Part shown: positions 1-7,461 of the stretch, one piece after another
Layout: the number at the start of each line of letters is the position of its first letter
Numbering within the stretch: the first letter of the stretch is position 1
NCBI GenBank assembly: GCA_949284695.1
Contig: CASDWJ010000034.1
Coordinates: 1-63,129 of the forward strand
DNA from: an uncultured Christensenella sp.
GTDB lineage: Bacteria > Bacillota > Clostridia > Christensenellales > UBA3700
Direction: 5' to 3'
DNA length: 63,129 bases
Program-made: the position numbers and the translations under genes
The notes under the pieces: model-generated
The model's input: the letters and a program-made list of their open reading frames with translations, nothing else
The model's database searches: none
What the model was told of the DNA's origin: nothing

Positions 1-378
1 CGCTACTTTTTTGCCCAATTTCGCGCGCCTCCCCCTCGGGGGAGGCAGACTGCTTTCTTTCACTTAAACGCTGCCTTGCTTCGCTTTTACCTCCTTTTCG
101 TTAACACCATGACTTTGTAACAATTGTATTGTAAACCTACACATCGGCATTTTGCGCCCGTTGCCCGCCTTTCGGCTTAGGACATATTGCCTTTGCCGCG
201 ATTAACGTCTCGCATTTAATTTCTTTTTAATGTAACTTATGTTATAATAAAATCAGATGAAGGAATCCGTCCATCTGTATTTTTACTTACGGGATATGCT
301 TTTGCCGTACTTTGTGCCCGCCTTTCCGTTTGCAGATATACGTCTCATCGAATATTCATATCAACGGCGGTCAGCTTT
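1..378. other. intergenic region with GC-rich hairpin and weak promoter
   Basis: No gene is visible in this stretch. Positions 27-46 form a perfect hairpin or palindrome (GCCTCCCCC, TC, GGGGGAGGC) that could end a transcript entering from the left or be a small dispersed repeat; it has no clear T-tract on the plus side. A TATAAT at 243-248, in an AT-rich stretch without a good -35, is the likely -10 box for the AraC gene, giving a leader of roughly 125 nt. Confidence 0.5.
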
Positions 379-1200
379 ATGAGTCTGGAAAACGAAAAAA
401 TTGTCTACAACGCGAGCAAAGCGCTCAACAACGTATGCTATATAAAAGCTGTCGGGACCGTCAGCCCCGACCCTTCGTGGTGCGCCCTCAGAGAGGATTC
501 AAAAGACGTCGTGATCTTTTACGTCGCCGACGGCAAAGCGCGTCTCACCGTATCGGGCGGAGACTACCCTCTGTACAGAGGCGACTGCGTGATTTTCCCT
601 CCCCGCAAATACAGCAAGATAACGAGCGACGCGAAAAATCCGCCCACAGTATATTGGTTGCGCTGCGGCGGCGATCTGGTCGACGCGATGATCAGATCTT
701 ACTTCCCCGATATGCGCGCCATCGTGGCGACCTGCGACGTGCAGAATTTCTTCACTCAGGCGGCAGACCTCATCACCCGCGCGTCAAAGGACGTGCCTGA
801 CACGCTTACACTGATGATACACAAACTTTTCATCACGGTCAGAAGCTCGCTGAGCACTTCTCCGTCAGGCAAGAGCAAAACGGGGATCGCGGGCAACAAA
901 TACGAAGAATATATCGTCACGCACATGTACGACAAACTCAACGTGCAGGACTTTGCCGCGCACTTCGGCATGACGGTCTCCGCGCTGACAAGCGTGATAA
1001 AGAGAAAATTCGGCAAAACGCCCTACCAGTTCTACCTCGCAGTAAAGATCAACCTCGCCAAACATATGCTGTCGTCCTCGCAGTCGTCTGTGGAGGACAT
1101 AGCTGCAAGGCTGTGCTTTACCGACCGCACCCATTTTTCAAAACTGTTCAAGCGCGAGACGGGCTTGTCCCCCGCGCAGTACCGCAACGGCAACAACTGA
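379..1200 (+). CDS. AraC-family transcriptional regulator
   Basis: A 273-aa cytoplasmic regulator. The first ~150 residues look like an AraC-type cupin sensing domain (a beta-rich stretch with YRGDCVIFPP near residue 70). The last ~100 residues carry two helix-turn-helix motifs of the HTH_18 type: NVQDFAAHFGMTVSALTSV, then VEDIAARLCFTDRTHFSKLF, ending in the family signature GLSPAQYR. Proteins of this build usually sense a sugar and control sugar-use genes. The only sugar genes here (GH38 at 7.5 kb, GH2/GH43 at 21 kb) are not adjacent, so the target is unknown. The ATG at 379 has only a weak ribosome site (GGCGGT). A hairpin terminator follows directly. Confidence 0.9.
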   Translation: MSLENEKIVYNASKALNNVCYIKAVGTVSPDPSWCALREDSKDVVIFYVADGKARLTVSGGDYPLYRGDCVIFPPRKYSKITSDAKNPPTVYWLRCGGDLVDAMIRSYFPDMRAIVATCDVQNFFTQAADLITRASKDVPDTLTLMIHKLFITVRSSLSTSPSGKSKTGIAGNKYEEYIVTHMYDKLNVQDFAAHFGMTVSALTSVIKRKFGKTPYQFYLAVKINLAKHMLSSSQSSVEDIAARLCFTDRTHFSKLFKRETGLSPAQYRNGNN

Positions 1201-1218
1201 CGCATTACGCGTTGTGAC

Positions 1219-1251
1219 AAAAAAGGAGAGGCTTGAAGTCTCTCCTTTTTT
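1219..1251. terminator. bidirectional intrinsic terminator
   Basis: AAAAAAGGAGAG, a 9-nt loop, then CTCTCCTTTTTT. The A-run and T-run make it work for both the AraC gene on plus and the converging InlB lipoprotein gene on minus. Confidence 0.85.
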
Positions 1252-1290
1252 ATCTCCGTCTTCTCTATGCCGCGCTTTGCGCTCCCCATA

Positions 1291-1746
1291 CTATCGGTAT
1301 CGGATTTGCGGCATAGGTGAAATTCCGGTTCTCATGCCAACCGTCGGGGATCTCGTCCTGCCCGCGCTCGTCAACACCCCGACTTTTTCTCCGAACGCGT
1401 AGAAGATTATGTCATATGAGACTTCTTCTTTCTTTTCAACATAATACGCATACACTTTTATGTCTGAAGTCAGGGCGGCAGTCGCATAACCGTTGCCGTC
1501 GAACGGCTTTTGCCATTGCCATCTGTCGAGATACCAGCCGACGAACTCGTACCCGTCCACGGCAGGTGCTTCGGGCAGTTCTATGACCTCGAAGCCGCTC
1601 GTCTCAACCGTCTTTATCTCCTTGCCGTCGGCAATGAACGTGACGGTATGCATGCTATCCTTTTCAGTGTCGCACGCCGTAAAAATCAACGCAAAAACGG
1701 TGATCGCAACGACCAGCAACGCAATAGTCCTCAAACTCTTTTTCAT
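1291..1746 (-). CDS. small InlB B-repeat lipoprotein, probably frameshifted at its C-terminus
   Basis: A 151-aa protein with a hydrophobic signal ending in the lipobox FTAC (Cys25), so it is predicted to be lipid-anchored on the outer face of the membrane. Residues ~33-103 form one InlB/Listeria-Bacteroides repeat (VTFIADG...LPEAPAVDGYEFVGWYLD...YAYY). A second repeat starts (YDIIFYAFGEKVGVLTSAG) but then becomes basic and repeat-unlike (RTRSPTVGMRTG). In the neighbouring frame the same DNA reads DEIPDGWHENRNFTYAANP and stops at 1265, just before the terminator. A one-base loss near 1355 would explain this. SD AAAAGGAAG precedes the ATG. Such small proteins are common near giant InlB/MBG proteins; its function is unknown. 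Confidence 0.7.
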   Translation of the reverse strand: MKKSLRTIALLVVAITVFALIFTACDTEKDSMHTVTFIADGKEIKTVETSGFEVIELPEAPAVDGYEFVGWYLDRWQWQKPFDGNGYATAALTSDIKVYAYYVEKKEEVSYDIIFYAFGEKVGVLTSAGRTRSPTVGMRTGISPMPQIRYR

Positions 1747-1824
1747 CGTTTGCTTCCTTTTCTCGTTCCTGAACGATCAGAAATCTTCAGGTATGGTTTG
1801 CGTCCCTCGCCGCATAATCATCAT

Positions 1825-1865
1825 ATAAAAATATGCCGCCCTTGTCAAACCCGACAAAGGCGGCA
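1825..1865 (-). terminator. terminator of the alkaline phosphatase gene
   Basis: On the minus strand TGCCGCCTTTGTC, loop GGGTTT, GACAAGGGCGGCA, then TATTTTTATA, about 30 nt after the phosphatase stop. Confidence 0.8.
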
Positions 1866-1895
1866 CGCGCTAATTTTACAATGCATTCCTTTGGC

Positions 1896-3011
1896 TTATC
1901 GCGCCGAAACGATCGCCTGACACAGTTTTGCTATCAGTGTGTTGTCGGTTATAGCAGAAAGATCGAAGTCTATATCCCCGAACACATAAAACGGCACGTC
2001 AGCCTTTGAGTGACTGCCCCTGGTATACATGCCGTCGGAGAGCTGCGCCGCGGTCTCGCCGTTATACTGCAATCCGCCCGTCTCGTGATCTGCGGTGACG
2101 ATGACTATCGTGTTGCCTATCTCTTTCGCATACTCGACGACCGCCTTTACCGCGTTGTCGTATGCCTTGACGTGCTCGAGCGCCTTGCTCAACTCGTTGT
2201 TGTGGCTGTATTTGTCGATGTGACTTTCTTCTATCATCAGGAAGAATCCGTCCTCGTCCCTGCTGAGTATATCGAGAGCCGCGACCGCGAGCGAAGCGAG
2301 CGTGGGACTGCTATCGCCGCCGCTTTCAAGCGGTATCTCGTCGAACGCCGCGAATATCCTGCCCTGCGCCGTCGCTATACCCGAAAACGCGTCCACATAG
2401 GTACGCCTCTTTTCTATCTGCTCCTTGAGCGGCGCATATCTTTCGACGTTACTGCCGAAAAAAAGGTCTATCCCGCTCGCGAGCTGATCTTGGAGTATTT
2501 CGTCAAGATTGCTTCTGGACGATGTGTGCGCCGAAAATCCTGCCGGAGTCGCGCCGTCCACTCCCTCTGTCGCGATAATGCCCGTTGCCATGCCGAGAGA
2601 CATCGCAAGTTCTGTCGTAGAAGTCAGATCTCTGCCGCCGTACGTTCCCACCTTGCCGTTGTCCGTCTTGCGCCCAGTTGCGAGCGCAGTCGCCGCCGCC
2701 GCGCTGTCTGTCGGACCGAACACGTCGCGCGAGAACGTCGTCACAGCCCCTGCATAATCGGCGTTGGTCGCAAAAAACAGATCTCCGTATTCCGCAGTCG
2801 CCGCCTTGACGTGGTTGAATCCCATGCCGTCGCCGATCATAAGTATTACGTTGAGTTTCTCGCCGTTGTACTCTATCTGTACAGACTCGACTTCCGATAC
2901 CTTTGCATAATGCGCCGCCGCCATTCCGCCGAGAGTGGCGGACATCGCGACTATCAGTACCGCGAGCACTATCGCGGCGATCTTCAACCATTTCTTTATC
3001 GTATTTTCCAT
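1896..3011 (-). CDS. membrane-anchored alkaline phosphatase
   Basis: A 371-aa metal-dependent phosphomonoesterase of the alkaline phosphatase superfamily. One N-terminal membrane segment (residues ~9-32) has no obvious cleavage site, so it is probably anchored outside the cell. Visible catalytic elements: Asp61 in MIGDGMG (metal), Ser103 nucleophile in PTDSAAAATA, Glu261 with Asp266 and His270 in EESHIDKYSH, Asp308-His309 in TADHE, and His334 in GSHSKADVPF, together matching the two-zinc-plus-magnesium site. It is shorter than the ~450-aa E. coli enzyme, lacking some surface insertions. It scavenges phosphate from external esters. It is monocistronic, with a sigmaA promoter at 3030-3059, SD GAGAGG and its own terminator. 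No Pho box could be recognised. Confidence 0.93.
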   Translation of the reverse strand: MENTIKKWLKIAAIVLAVLIVAMSATLGGMAAAHYAKVSEVESVQIEYNGEKLNVILMIGDGMGFNHVKAATAEYGDLFFATNADYAGAVTTFSRDVFGPTDSAAAATALATGRKTDNGKVGTYGGRDLTSTTELAMSLGMATGIIATEGVDGATPAGFSAHTSSRSNLDEILQDQLASGIDLFFGSNVERYAPLKEQIEKRRTYVDAFSGIATAQGRIFAAFDEIPLESGGDSSPTLASLAVAALDILSRDEDGFFLMIEESHIDKYSHNNELSKALEHVKAYDNAVKAVVEYAKEIGNTIVIVTADHETGGLQYNGETAAQLSDGMYTRGSHSKADVPFYVFGDIDFDLSAITDNTLIAKLCQAIVSAR

Positions 3012-3029
3012 AAACTACCTCTCGCGGTA

Positions 3030-3059
3030 ATTATACCACGCGGCACTCGTATTTTTCAA
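3030..3059 (-). promoter_or_regulatory. sigmaA promoter of the alkaline phosphatase gene
   Basis: Minus strand TTGAAA, 18-nt spacer, TATAAT; the ATG lies 18 nt beyond the -10. Confidence 0.8.
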
Positions 3060-3166
3060 TACGGATATAAAAAATTAAGCCGACGCATGTCGTTATTGCT
3101 TACTTCTTTGAACTTTCTCTGCCTGTTTCCGTTTTTTCTTTTTACCAAAACAAAACGCGTTTAACA

Positions 3167-3184
3167 TACACGGGCACGAAAAAA
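3167..3184 (+). repeat. dispersed ACACGGGCACG intergenic element, copy 1
   Basis: TACACGGGCACGAAAAAA, identical over all 18 nt to the copy at 18453. It lies between the phosphatase start and the GNAT stop. Related copies are at 20461, 25321, 31074 and 54297. Confidence 0.6.
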
Positions 3185-3250
3185 CAGCGTGACAATATCA
3201 AATGTGACAGAGATTGAATATGTCGGGATCTTCAAACTTCTTAGCTCGTT

Positions 3251-3697
3251 TTATTTTATTTTTTTAAAGAGGCACGCGCTCCAAAAATCCATACCGAGTT
3301 CGTCTACGTAAAAATGCAGTATGGCACGGAAATCTTTTGTAGCCGTAACAAGTTTAATAATGCTGACGTCGGATGAAACTGCCTTTTCGGCATACCGGAA
3401 CAACTTTTTGCCGATTCCGCAATTACGGTAATGCGGTTTAACGTATAACTCGTCAATCTCAAAATATTCTGTTCCCGTTTTATAAACAGAGGTATCTTCC
3501 TCGGCTATTTTGTTATGCCCGAATAAATATCCGCAAATCGAATCGCCGTCCGTTGCGACAAATATCCTTTTTCCTTTTAAGTCGTCATAATTATTTTTAC
3601 AATATCCGTAACAAGAATTTTCTTGTTCCCATTCTTTTGAAAGCGTAATCAACTGATTTACGACGGACTCAGAAAGTTCAATTTCTTTTATAATCAT
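3251..3697 (-). CDS. GNAT-family N-acetyltransferase
   Basis: A 148-aa acetyl-CoA-dependent acetyltransferase. The fold signature is the central strand FEIDELYVKPHYR, followed by the acetyl-CoA pyrophosphate loop NCGIGKKLF (R/QxxGxG/A) and helix RYAEKAV. The substrate cannot be told from sequence. The ATG at 3697 is chosen over one at 3715 because it sits 5 nt after a good SD (GGAGAG) that the longer start would place inside the coding region. It has its own promoter at 3733-3761. Its third positions are more AT-rich than those of its neighbours, which may mean it was acquired separately. Confidence 0.88.
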   Translation of the reverse strand: MIIKEIELSESVVNQLITLSKEWEQENSCYGYCKNNYDDLKGKRIFVATDGDSICGYLFGHNKIAEEDTSVYKTGTEYFEIDELYVKPHYRNCGIGKKLFRYAEKAVSSDVSIIKLVTATKDFRAILHFYVDELGMDFWSACLFKKIK

Positions 3698-3732
3698 AAT
3701 CTCTCCGCTAAGCAACTGTTTACTATATCATA

Positions 3733-3761
3733 ATTATATTATAAATCGCTCTGAAAGTAAA
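3733..3761 (-). promoter_or_regulatory. sigmaA promoter of the GNAT gene
   Basis: Minus strand TTTACT, 17-nt spacer, TATAAT, with a second overlapping TATAAT at 3738-3743. Confidence 0.65.
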
Positions 3762-3767
3762 ATAATA

Positions 3768-3801
3768 AGCGCACTGCCTTGCTCGCGAGGTAAAGTGCGC
3801 T
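3768..3801 (-). terminator. terminator of the cysE-cysS operon
   Basis: AGCGCACT and AGTGCGCT arms with an inner CCTCGCGAGCAAGG fold, followed on minus by TATTATTTTA. It lies 33 nt past the cysS stop; the plus-side T-run (TATATTTTTC) makes it possibly bidirectional. Confidence 0.75.
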
Positions 3802-3833
3802 ATATTTTTCTTCGTGTTAAATTCGTTTACGCT

Positions 3834-5222
3834 TTATGCTTTGTTGAGTACGTAGCCGTCCTTCGTGTCGGTGACGGTATATCCCGCCGCCGTTATCTGC
3901 GCGCGGAGCTCGTCCGCCAAAGCGTAGTTCTTCTCTTTCTTCGCGGCAACCCTCTTTTCGGCAAGTTCCACCACTTTGGAGGGAGCGTCCGTCTTGGGCT
4001 GTTCTTCGGGTTTAGCCTGATCGAGAGAAAGTCCGAGCACCTTGTCGAAGTCGAGCGCGAGGTCGTATATGTCGCGGCTCTTTGGCTCCTTGACCGCTTT
4101 CCACAAAATGCCGAGCGCGCGCGGCACGTTGAGGTCGTCGTTGATCGCCTCGACGAACTCGTCTTTGTATGCCTTTATCACGCTCTCGTCCGTCTTTGCA
4201 GAGCTCGTCTTGTGCTGATACAGCGCGCCGAGAAGTCTTGAGTAAGACACCTTCGCGCCGTCCATACCGTCGAACGTAAAGTTGAGTTTTTTGCGGTAAT
4301 GCGCGTTGAGGCAGAAATATCTGAAATCCATCGCGCTGTAGCCGCGTTTTTCAAGTTCAGCTATCGTATAGGTATTGCCGAGGCTCTTGCTCATCTTGCC
4401 GTTGTCGACGAGCATGAAGTCGCCGTGTACCCAGTAATTGACCGTCTTGCAACCGGTGATCGCCTCGTTCTGCGCGATCTCGTTCTCGTGGTGGACGGGG
4501 ATATGATCCACGCCGCCCGTATGGATATCGAACGGGAAGCCGAGGTACTTGCGGCTGAGCGCGGAACACTCGATATGCCAGCCGGGGTATCCCATTCCCC
4601 ACGGGCTTTCCCACTGCATTATGTGGTTGGGCTCCGCCTTTTTCCAGACCGCGAAGTCTGCGGGATGACGTTTCTGACTGTTGACCTCGACTCTCGCGCC
4701 CGCCTGCTGTTCGTCCAGATTGAGGCGCGACAGCTTGCCGTAGCCCGGAAATTTGCTGATGTCGTAATAGATGCCGTCGTCTATCTCGTACGCATAGCCC
4801 TTGTCGAGAAGTTCCTTAACGTACGCTATCGTCTCGGGGATATGGTCGGTGATCTTTTCTACGATCTCGGGTCTGCCTATGTTGAGTTTTTTCAGATCCT
4901 CGAAGAACACGCCCGCGTAGAACTCCGCTATCTCGTAAGGAGATTTCTTCTGCTCGCGGGAAGCCTTCTCCATCTTGTCCTCGCCCTCGTCCTCGTCGCT
5001 GGTCAGGTGTCCGACGTCGGTGATGTTCATGACACCCTTGATCTTGTAGCCGTCATACTTGAGCACGCGGCGGAACAAGTCCATAAAAACGTACGTCCTC
5101 AGGTTGCCGATATGCGCGAAACTGTAAACCGTGGGTCCGCAGCTGTACATGCAGACCTTGCCGTCTTTGATCGGCTTGAAATCCTCTTTTTTTCTCGTCA
5201 GAGTGTTGTAAATCCTCAGCAT
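3834..5222 (-). CDS. cysS: cysteinyl-tRNA synthetase
   Basis: A 462-aa class I aminoacyl-tRNA synthetase that charges tRNA-Cys in the cytoplasm. Visible: zinc-ligand Cys28 in MYSCGPTVY, the HIGH-type signature SFAHIGN (His37), the WHIECSALS zinc/substrate segment, the KMSKSLGN catalytic loop near residue 275, a DALR-type helical region, and a C-terminal helical anticodon-binding part (LADELRAQITAAGYTV...KDGY). Length fits the family. It is the second gene of an operon, 30 nt after cysE, with SD GGAGGAG. The upstream Cys T-box therefore matches charging demand to both cysteine synthesis and cysteinyl-tRNA formation. Confidence 0.97.
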   Translation of the reverse strand: MLRIYNTLTRKKEDFKPIKDGKVCMYSCGPTVYSFAHIGNLRTYVFMDLFRRVLKYDGYKIKGVMNITDVGHLTSDEDEGEDKMEKASREQKKSPYEIAEFYAGVFFEDLKKLNIGRPEIVEKITDHIPETIAYVKELLDKGYAYEIDDGIYYDISKFPGYGKLSRLNLDEQQAGARVEVNSQKRHPADFAVWKKAEPNHIMQWESPWGMGYPGWHIECSALSRKYLGFPFDIHTGGVDHIPVHHENEIAQNEAITGCKTVNYWVHGDFMLVDNGKMSKSLGNTYTIAELEKRGYSAMDFRYFCLNAHYRKKLNFTFDGMDGAKVSYSRLLGALYQHKTSSAKTDESVIKAYKDEFVEAINDDLNVPRALGILWKAVKEPKSRDIYDLALDFDKVLGLSLDQAKPEEQPKTDAPSKVVELAEKRVAAKKEKNYALADELRAQITAAGYTVTDTKDGYVLNKA

Positions 5223-5252
5223 AATATCTCCTCCCCGCCAAAGCGGGATACT

Positions 5253-5927
5253 TTATTCTTCGCCCTCGCCGTCTTCGTTTTGGTTGCTTATCGAGTAACG
5301 GCAACTCTTGACCTTGAGCATATCTTCGAGCGTGGCAATGCGCTTGTTGAGCCTCGCTATCTCGTCGAGTATCGGGTCGGGCAGCTTCTGCTGATCGAGA
5401 TCCTCGACCCTCTCGTTGTACTGCTTGACCACTCTGCCCGGTACGCCGACCACGGTACAATGCGGGGGCACGTCCTTGAGTACGACGCTGCCCGCGCCTA
5501 TCTTGCTGTCGTGCCCTATCGTGATCGCGCCGAGCACCTTCGCGCCCGAACTTATCATCACGTTGTCCTCTATCGTCGGGTGACGCTTGCCCGTCTGCTT
5601 GCCCGTGCCGCCCAGAGTCACGCCCTGATATATCACGACGTGCGTGCCCACTTTCGCGGTCTCGCCGATGACGACGCCCACTCCGTGATCGATGAAAACG
5701 CCGCCCGCGATGTCAGCCGCGGGGTGAATGTCCACGCCAGTCTTTTTGCGCGTGCCCTTTGCTATCAGAAATGCAAAAAACTTGCATCCGTGTTTATAAA
5801 ACCAATGTGCGAACCTGTGTCTCAGCAATGCGTTGAAACCGCCGTACGTCCAGAAAACCGTCCATTTGCTGGTCGCCGCGGGGTCGTTCTGCATCGCAAA
5901 TTCAAGATCCATTTTTATCTTTCCCAT
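5253..5927 (-). CDS. cysE: serine O-acetyltransferase
   Basis: A 224-aa enzyme that acetylates L-serine with acetyl-CoA, the first step of cysteine synthesis. It begins with the DPAATS element that orders the N-terminal helices, then has a left-handed beta-helix of hexapeptide repeats (about residues 65-175), with the catalytic histidine region FIDHGVGVVIGETA and the loop VTLGGTGKQTGKRHPTI. It is the short form, about 50 residues shorter at the N-terminus than E. coli CysE, as is usual in Firmicutes. The start is set by SD GGAGAG. It is the first gene after the Cys T-box and is followed by cysS. The C-terminal tail (RYSISNQNEDGEGEE) is acidic. Confidence 0.96.
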   Translation of the reverse strand: MGKIKMDLEFAMQNDPAATSKWTVFWTYGGFNALLRHRFAHWFYKHGCKFFAFLIAKGTRKKTGVDIHPAADIAGGVFIDHGVGVVIGETAKVGTHVVIYQGVTLGGTGKQTGKRHPTIEDNVMISSGAKVLGAITIGHDSKIGAGSVVLKDVPPHCTVVGVPGRVVKQYNERVEDLDQQKLPDPILDEIARLNKRIATLEDMLKVKSCRYSISNQNEDGEGEE

Positions 5928-5965
5928 TTATCTCTCCTTTTCACGCGTCAATGCGTAAAAATAAA

Positions 5966-6191
5966 AACAAGGCGTCAATGATTGCTCAAAGACGCCTTGG
6001 CGCGGTTCCACTCTGATTGCAGATTATCTGCCTCTCAACGTCTTTAACGGGACTGCCCGTCGCGGCATTTCCTCCGCGAAGCTACCGCCTGCACTTCACG
6101 CGCTCTGTCCGTAAAGGGCTTTCAGCCGCCGACCCTTCTCTCTGTCACGCACTCGGCGCGTTACTCTTGACGGAATAACGCCTGTATTTAT
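5966..6191 (-). promoter_or_regulatory. T-box riboswitch leader, cysteine-specific
   Basis: The minus strand reads AGAGTGGAACCGCG at 6014-6001, a perfect T-box match (AGRGUGGNACCGCG). It is followed by an intrinsic terminator: AAGGCGTC / GACGCCTT arms at 5969-5998, then GTTTTTATTTT. The long Stem I region upstream contains GTGAAG-UGC-A (UGC at 6093-6091), the position expected of the specifier loop. UGC is a cysteine codon, which agrees with the cysE-cysS genes it controls. Uncharged tRNA-Cys would stabilise the antiterminator and switch the operon on. The Stem I fold was judged by eye. Confidence 0.93.
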
Positions 6192-6197
6192 ATATGA

Positions 6198-6226
6198 AGT
6201 ATAAAATAATTGCGTGATTATGTCAA
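6198..6226 (-). promoter_or_regulatory. sigmaA promoter of the T-box cysE-cysS operon
   Basis: Minus strand TTGACA, 17-nt spacer, TATACT, placing the RNA start near 6191 and giving a leader of about 260 nt. Confidence 0.85.
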
Positions 6227-6340
6227 GTGTTTAGCGCCTTCTCGGGCGTGCCGCACGGAAAGCGACCGTTTTGCCCTCATCCGACCGACGTGCAAATGCC
6301 TCCGACTTCGCGCCGATATGTGCGCAAGTACCCGCGTCTG

Positions 6341-6369
6341 TTGCTTTTTTCCCGCCCCTATGCTATAAT
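6341..6369 (+). promoter_or_regulatory. sigmaA promoter of the ATP-grasp gene
   Basis: TTGCTT, 17-nt spacer, TATAAT; the ATG is 37 nt downstream. Confidence 0.8.
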
Positions 6370-6406
6370 TCTGCCGTCGGGAGACTGCGCTCTCCCGTCC
6401 GAGGTT

Positions 6407-7291
6407 ATGAAAAAAGGGCTCATTTTAATAAACGCATATTATACGATACCGTCTTATCTCAATCAGGCGACGAGGCTGAAAGAAGAACTCTTTAAGCTCG
6501 GCGTATCCTGCGACGTCGTAAAAAGCGACGCGCTGACACTCGCCATAGCAGGCGGCAATGTGACCGCGCTTGCCGACGACTACTCTTTCTGCATATATCT
6601 CGACAAGGACAAATATCTGTCGATGATGCTCGAAAAACTCGGGCTCAGACTATTCAATTCGCACGCGGCGGTATGTGCCTGCGACGACAAGATGACTACC
6701 GTGATACTGCTCGCGGGGAGCGGCATTCCGATGCCTGACACGGTGGCGGGTCCCCTCTGCTTCCTGAAAGACGAGACGGTCAAAGAGGATTTCCTCGACC
6801 GCGTTGAGAGACAGCTCGGGTATCCGCTGATCGCAAAGGAGAGTTTCGGATCGCTCGGCAAAGGCGTTTACAAGATAGACGACAGGGATAAACTGCGCCG
6901 CATATCGCAAAAACTAATGCGCGTCCCTCACCTGTTTCAGAAATACGTCGCGACGAGCTACGGCAAGGACGTACGCGTCACCGTCGTCGGCGGCAAAGTA
7001 GTAGCCGCGATGAAAAGAGAGTCCGACGGCGACTTCCGCTCCAATCTCGAACTGGGCGGCAAGGGCACTCCGTTCTTTCCCGACGAAAAGCTGAAAGCGC
7101 TCTCGGCGAAAACGGCTTCTCTGCTCGGTCTCGACTACTGCGGTATAGACTGGCTTTTCGGCGAAAACGGGGATTTCGTGCTGTGCGAAGTCAACTCCAA
7201 CGCGTTTTTCGGCGGCATAGAAAAGGTCACCGGCGTCAACGTCGCAAAGGCGTACGCAAGACACGTCGTCACGGAAATATACGCAAAATAA
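6407..7291 (+). CDS. RimK-like ATP-grasp ligase
   Basis: A 294-aa ATP-grasp enzyme of the RimK/alpha-L-glutamate ligase type, which joins a carboxylate to an amine through an acyl-phosphate. The N-terminal ~100 residues form the pre-ATP-grasp fold. The ATP-grasp part shows GYPLIAKESFGSLGKGVYKI (phosphate-binding lysine and glycine loop), FQKYVATSYGKDVRVTVVGGKVVAAMKRE, and the metal-binding end CEVNSNAFFGGIEKVTG. The substrate is unknown; family members modify ribosomal protein S6, coenzyme F420 or peptides. The open frame extends upstream to 6227, but the ATG at 6407 is chosen because the promoter at 6341-6369 lies inside the longer version. It appears monocistronic. Confidence 0.85.
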   Translation: MKKGLILINAYYTIPSYLNQATRLKEELFKLGVSCDVVKSDALTLAIAGGNVTALADDYSFCIYLDKDKYLSMMLEKLGLRLFNSHAAVCACDDKMTTVILLAGSGIPMPDTVAGPLCFLKDETVKEDFLDRVERQLGYPLIAKESFGSLGKGVYKIDDRDKLRRISQKLMRVPHLFQKYVATSYGKDVRVTVVGGKVVAAMKRESDGDFRSNLELGGKGTPFFPDEKLKALSAKTASLLGLDYCGIDWLFGENGDFVLCEVNSNAFFGGIEKVTGVNVAKAYARHVVTEIYAK

Positions 7292-7317
7292 ACTTACGCC
7301 CGTTGCAAAAGCGTTTT

Positions 7318-7345
7318 AAAACCCGCCTGCGCCGCGGGTTTTGTT
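7318..7345 (+). terminator. terminator of the ATP-grasp gene
   Basis: AAAACCCGC, 7-nt loop, GCGGGTTTT, then GTTATTTT. Confidence 0.8.
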
Positions 7346-7376
7346 ATTTTGTGAATAAAAAATCGAAAAAGTCCTA

Positions 7377-7406
7377 TTGTCCCCGTATATAGGTATATGA
7401 TATAAT
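7377..7406 (+). promoter_or_regulatory. sigmaA promoter of the alpha-mannosidase gene
   Basis: TTGTCC, 18-nt spacer, TATAAT. The leader is about 50 nt and contains an imperfect GTACGCG repeat (7418 and 7440) that could be an operator. Confidence 0.65.
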
Positions 7407-7461
7407 TTTGATATAGCGTACGCGCGCAATACGTTTCTGCGTACGCGTCGGAGGTAGAATT

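Noticed and set aside
6227-6406. 60-residue N-terminal extension of the ATP-grasp ligase
   Set aside because: It contains the consensus promoter and has no resemblance to the family; the ATG at 6407 fits the fold start.
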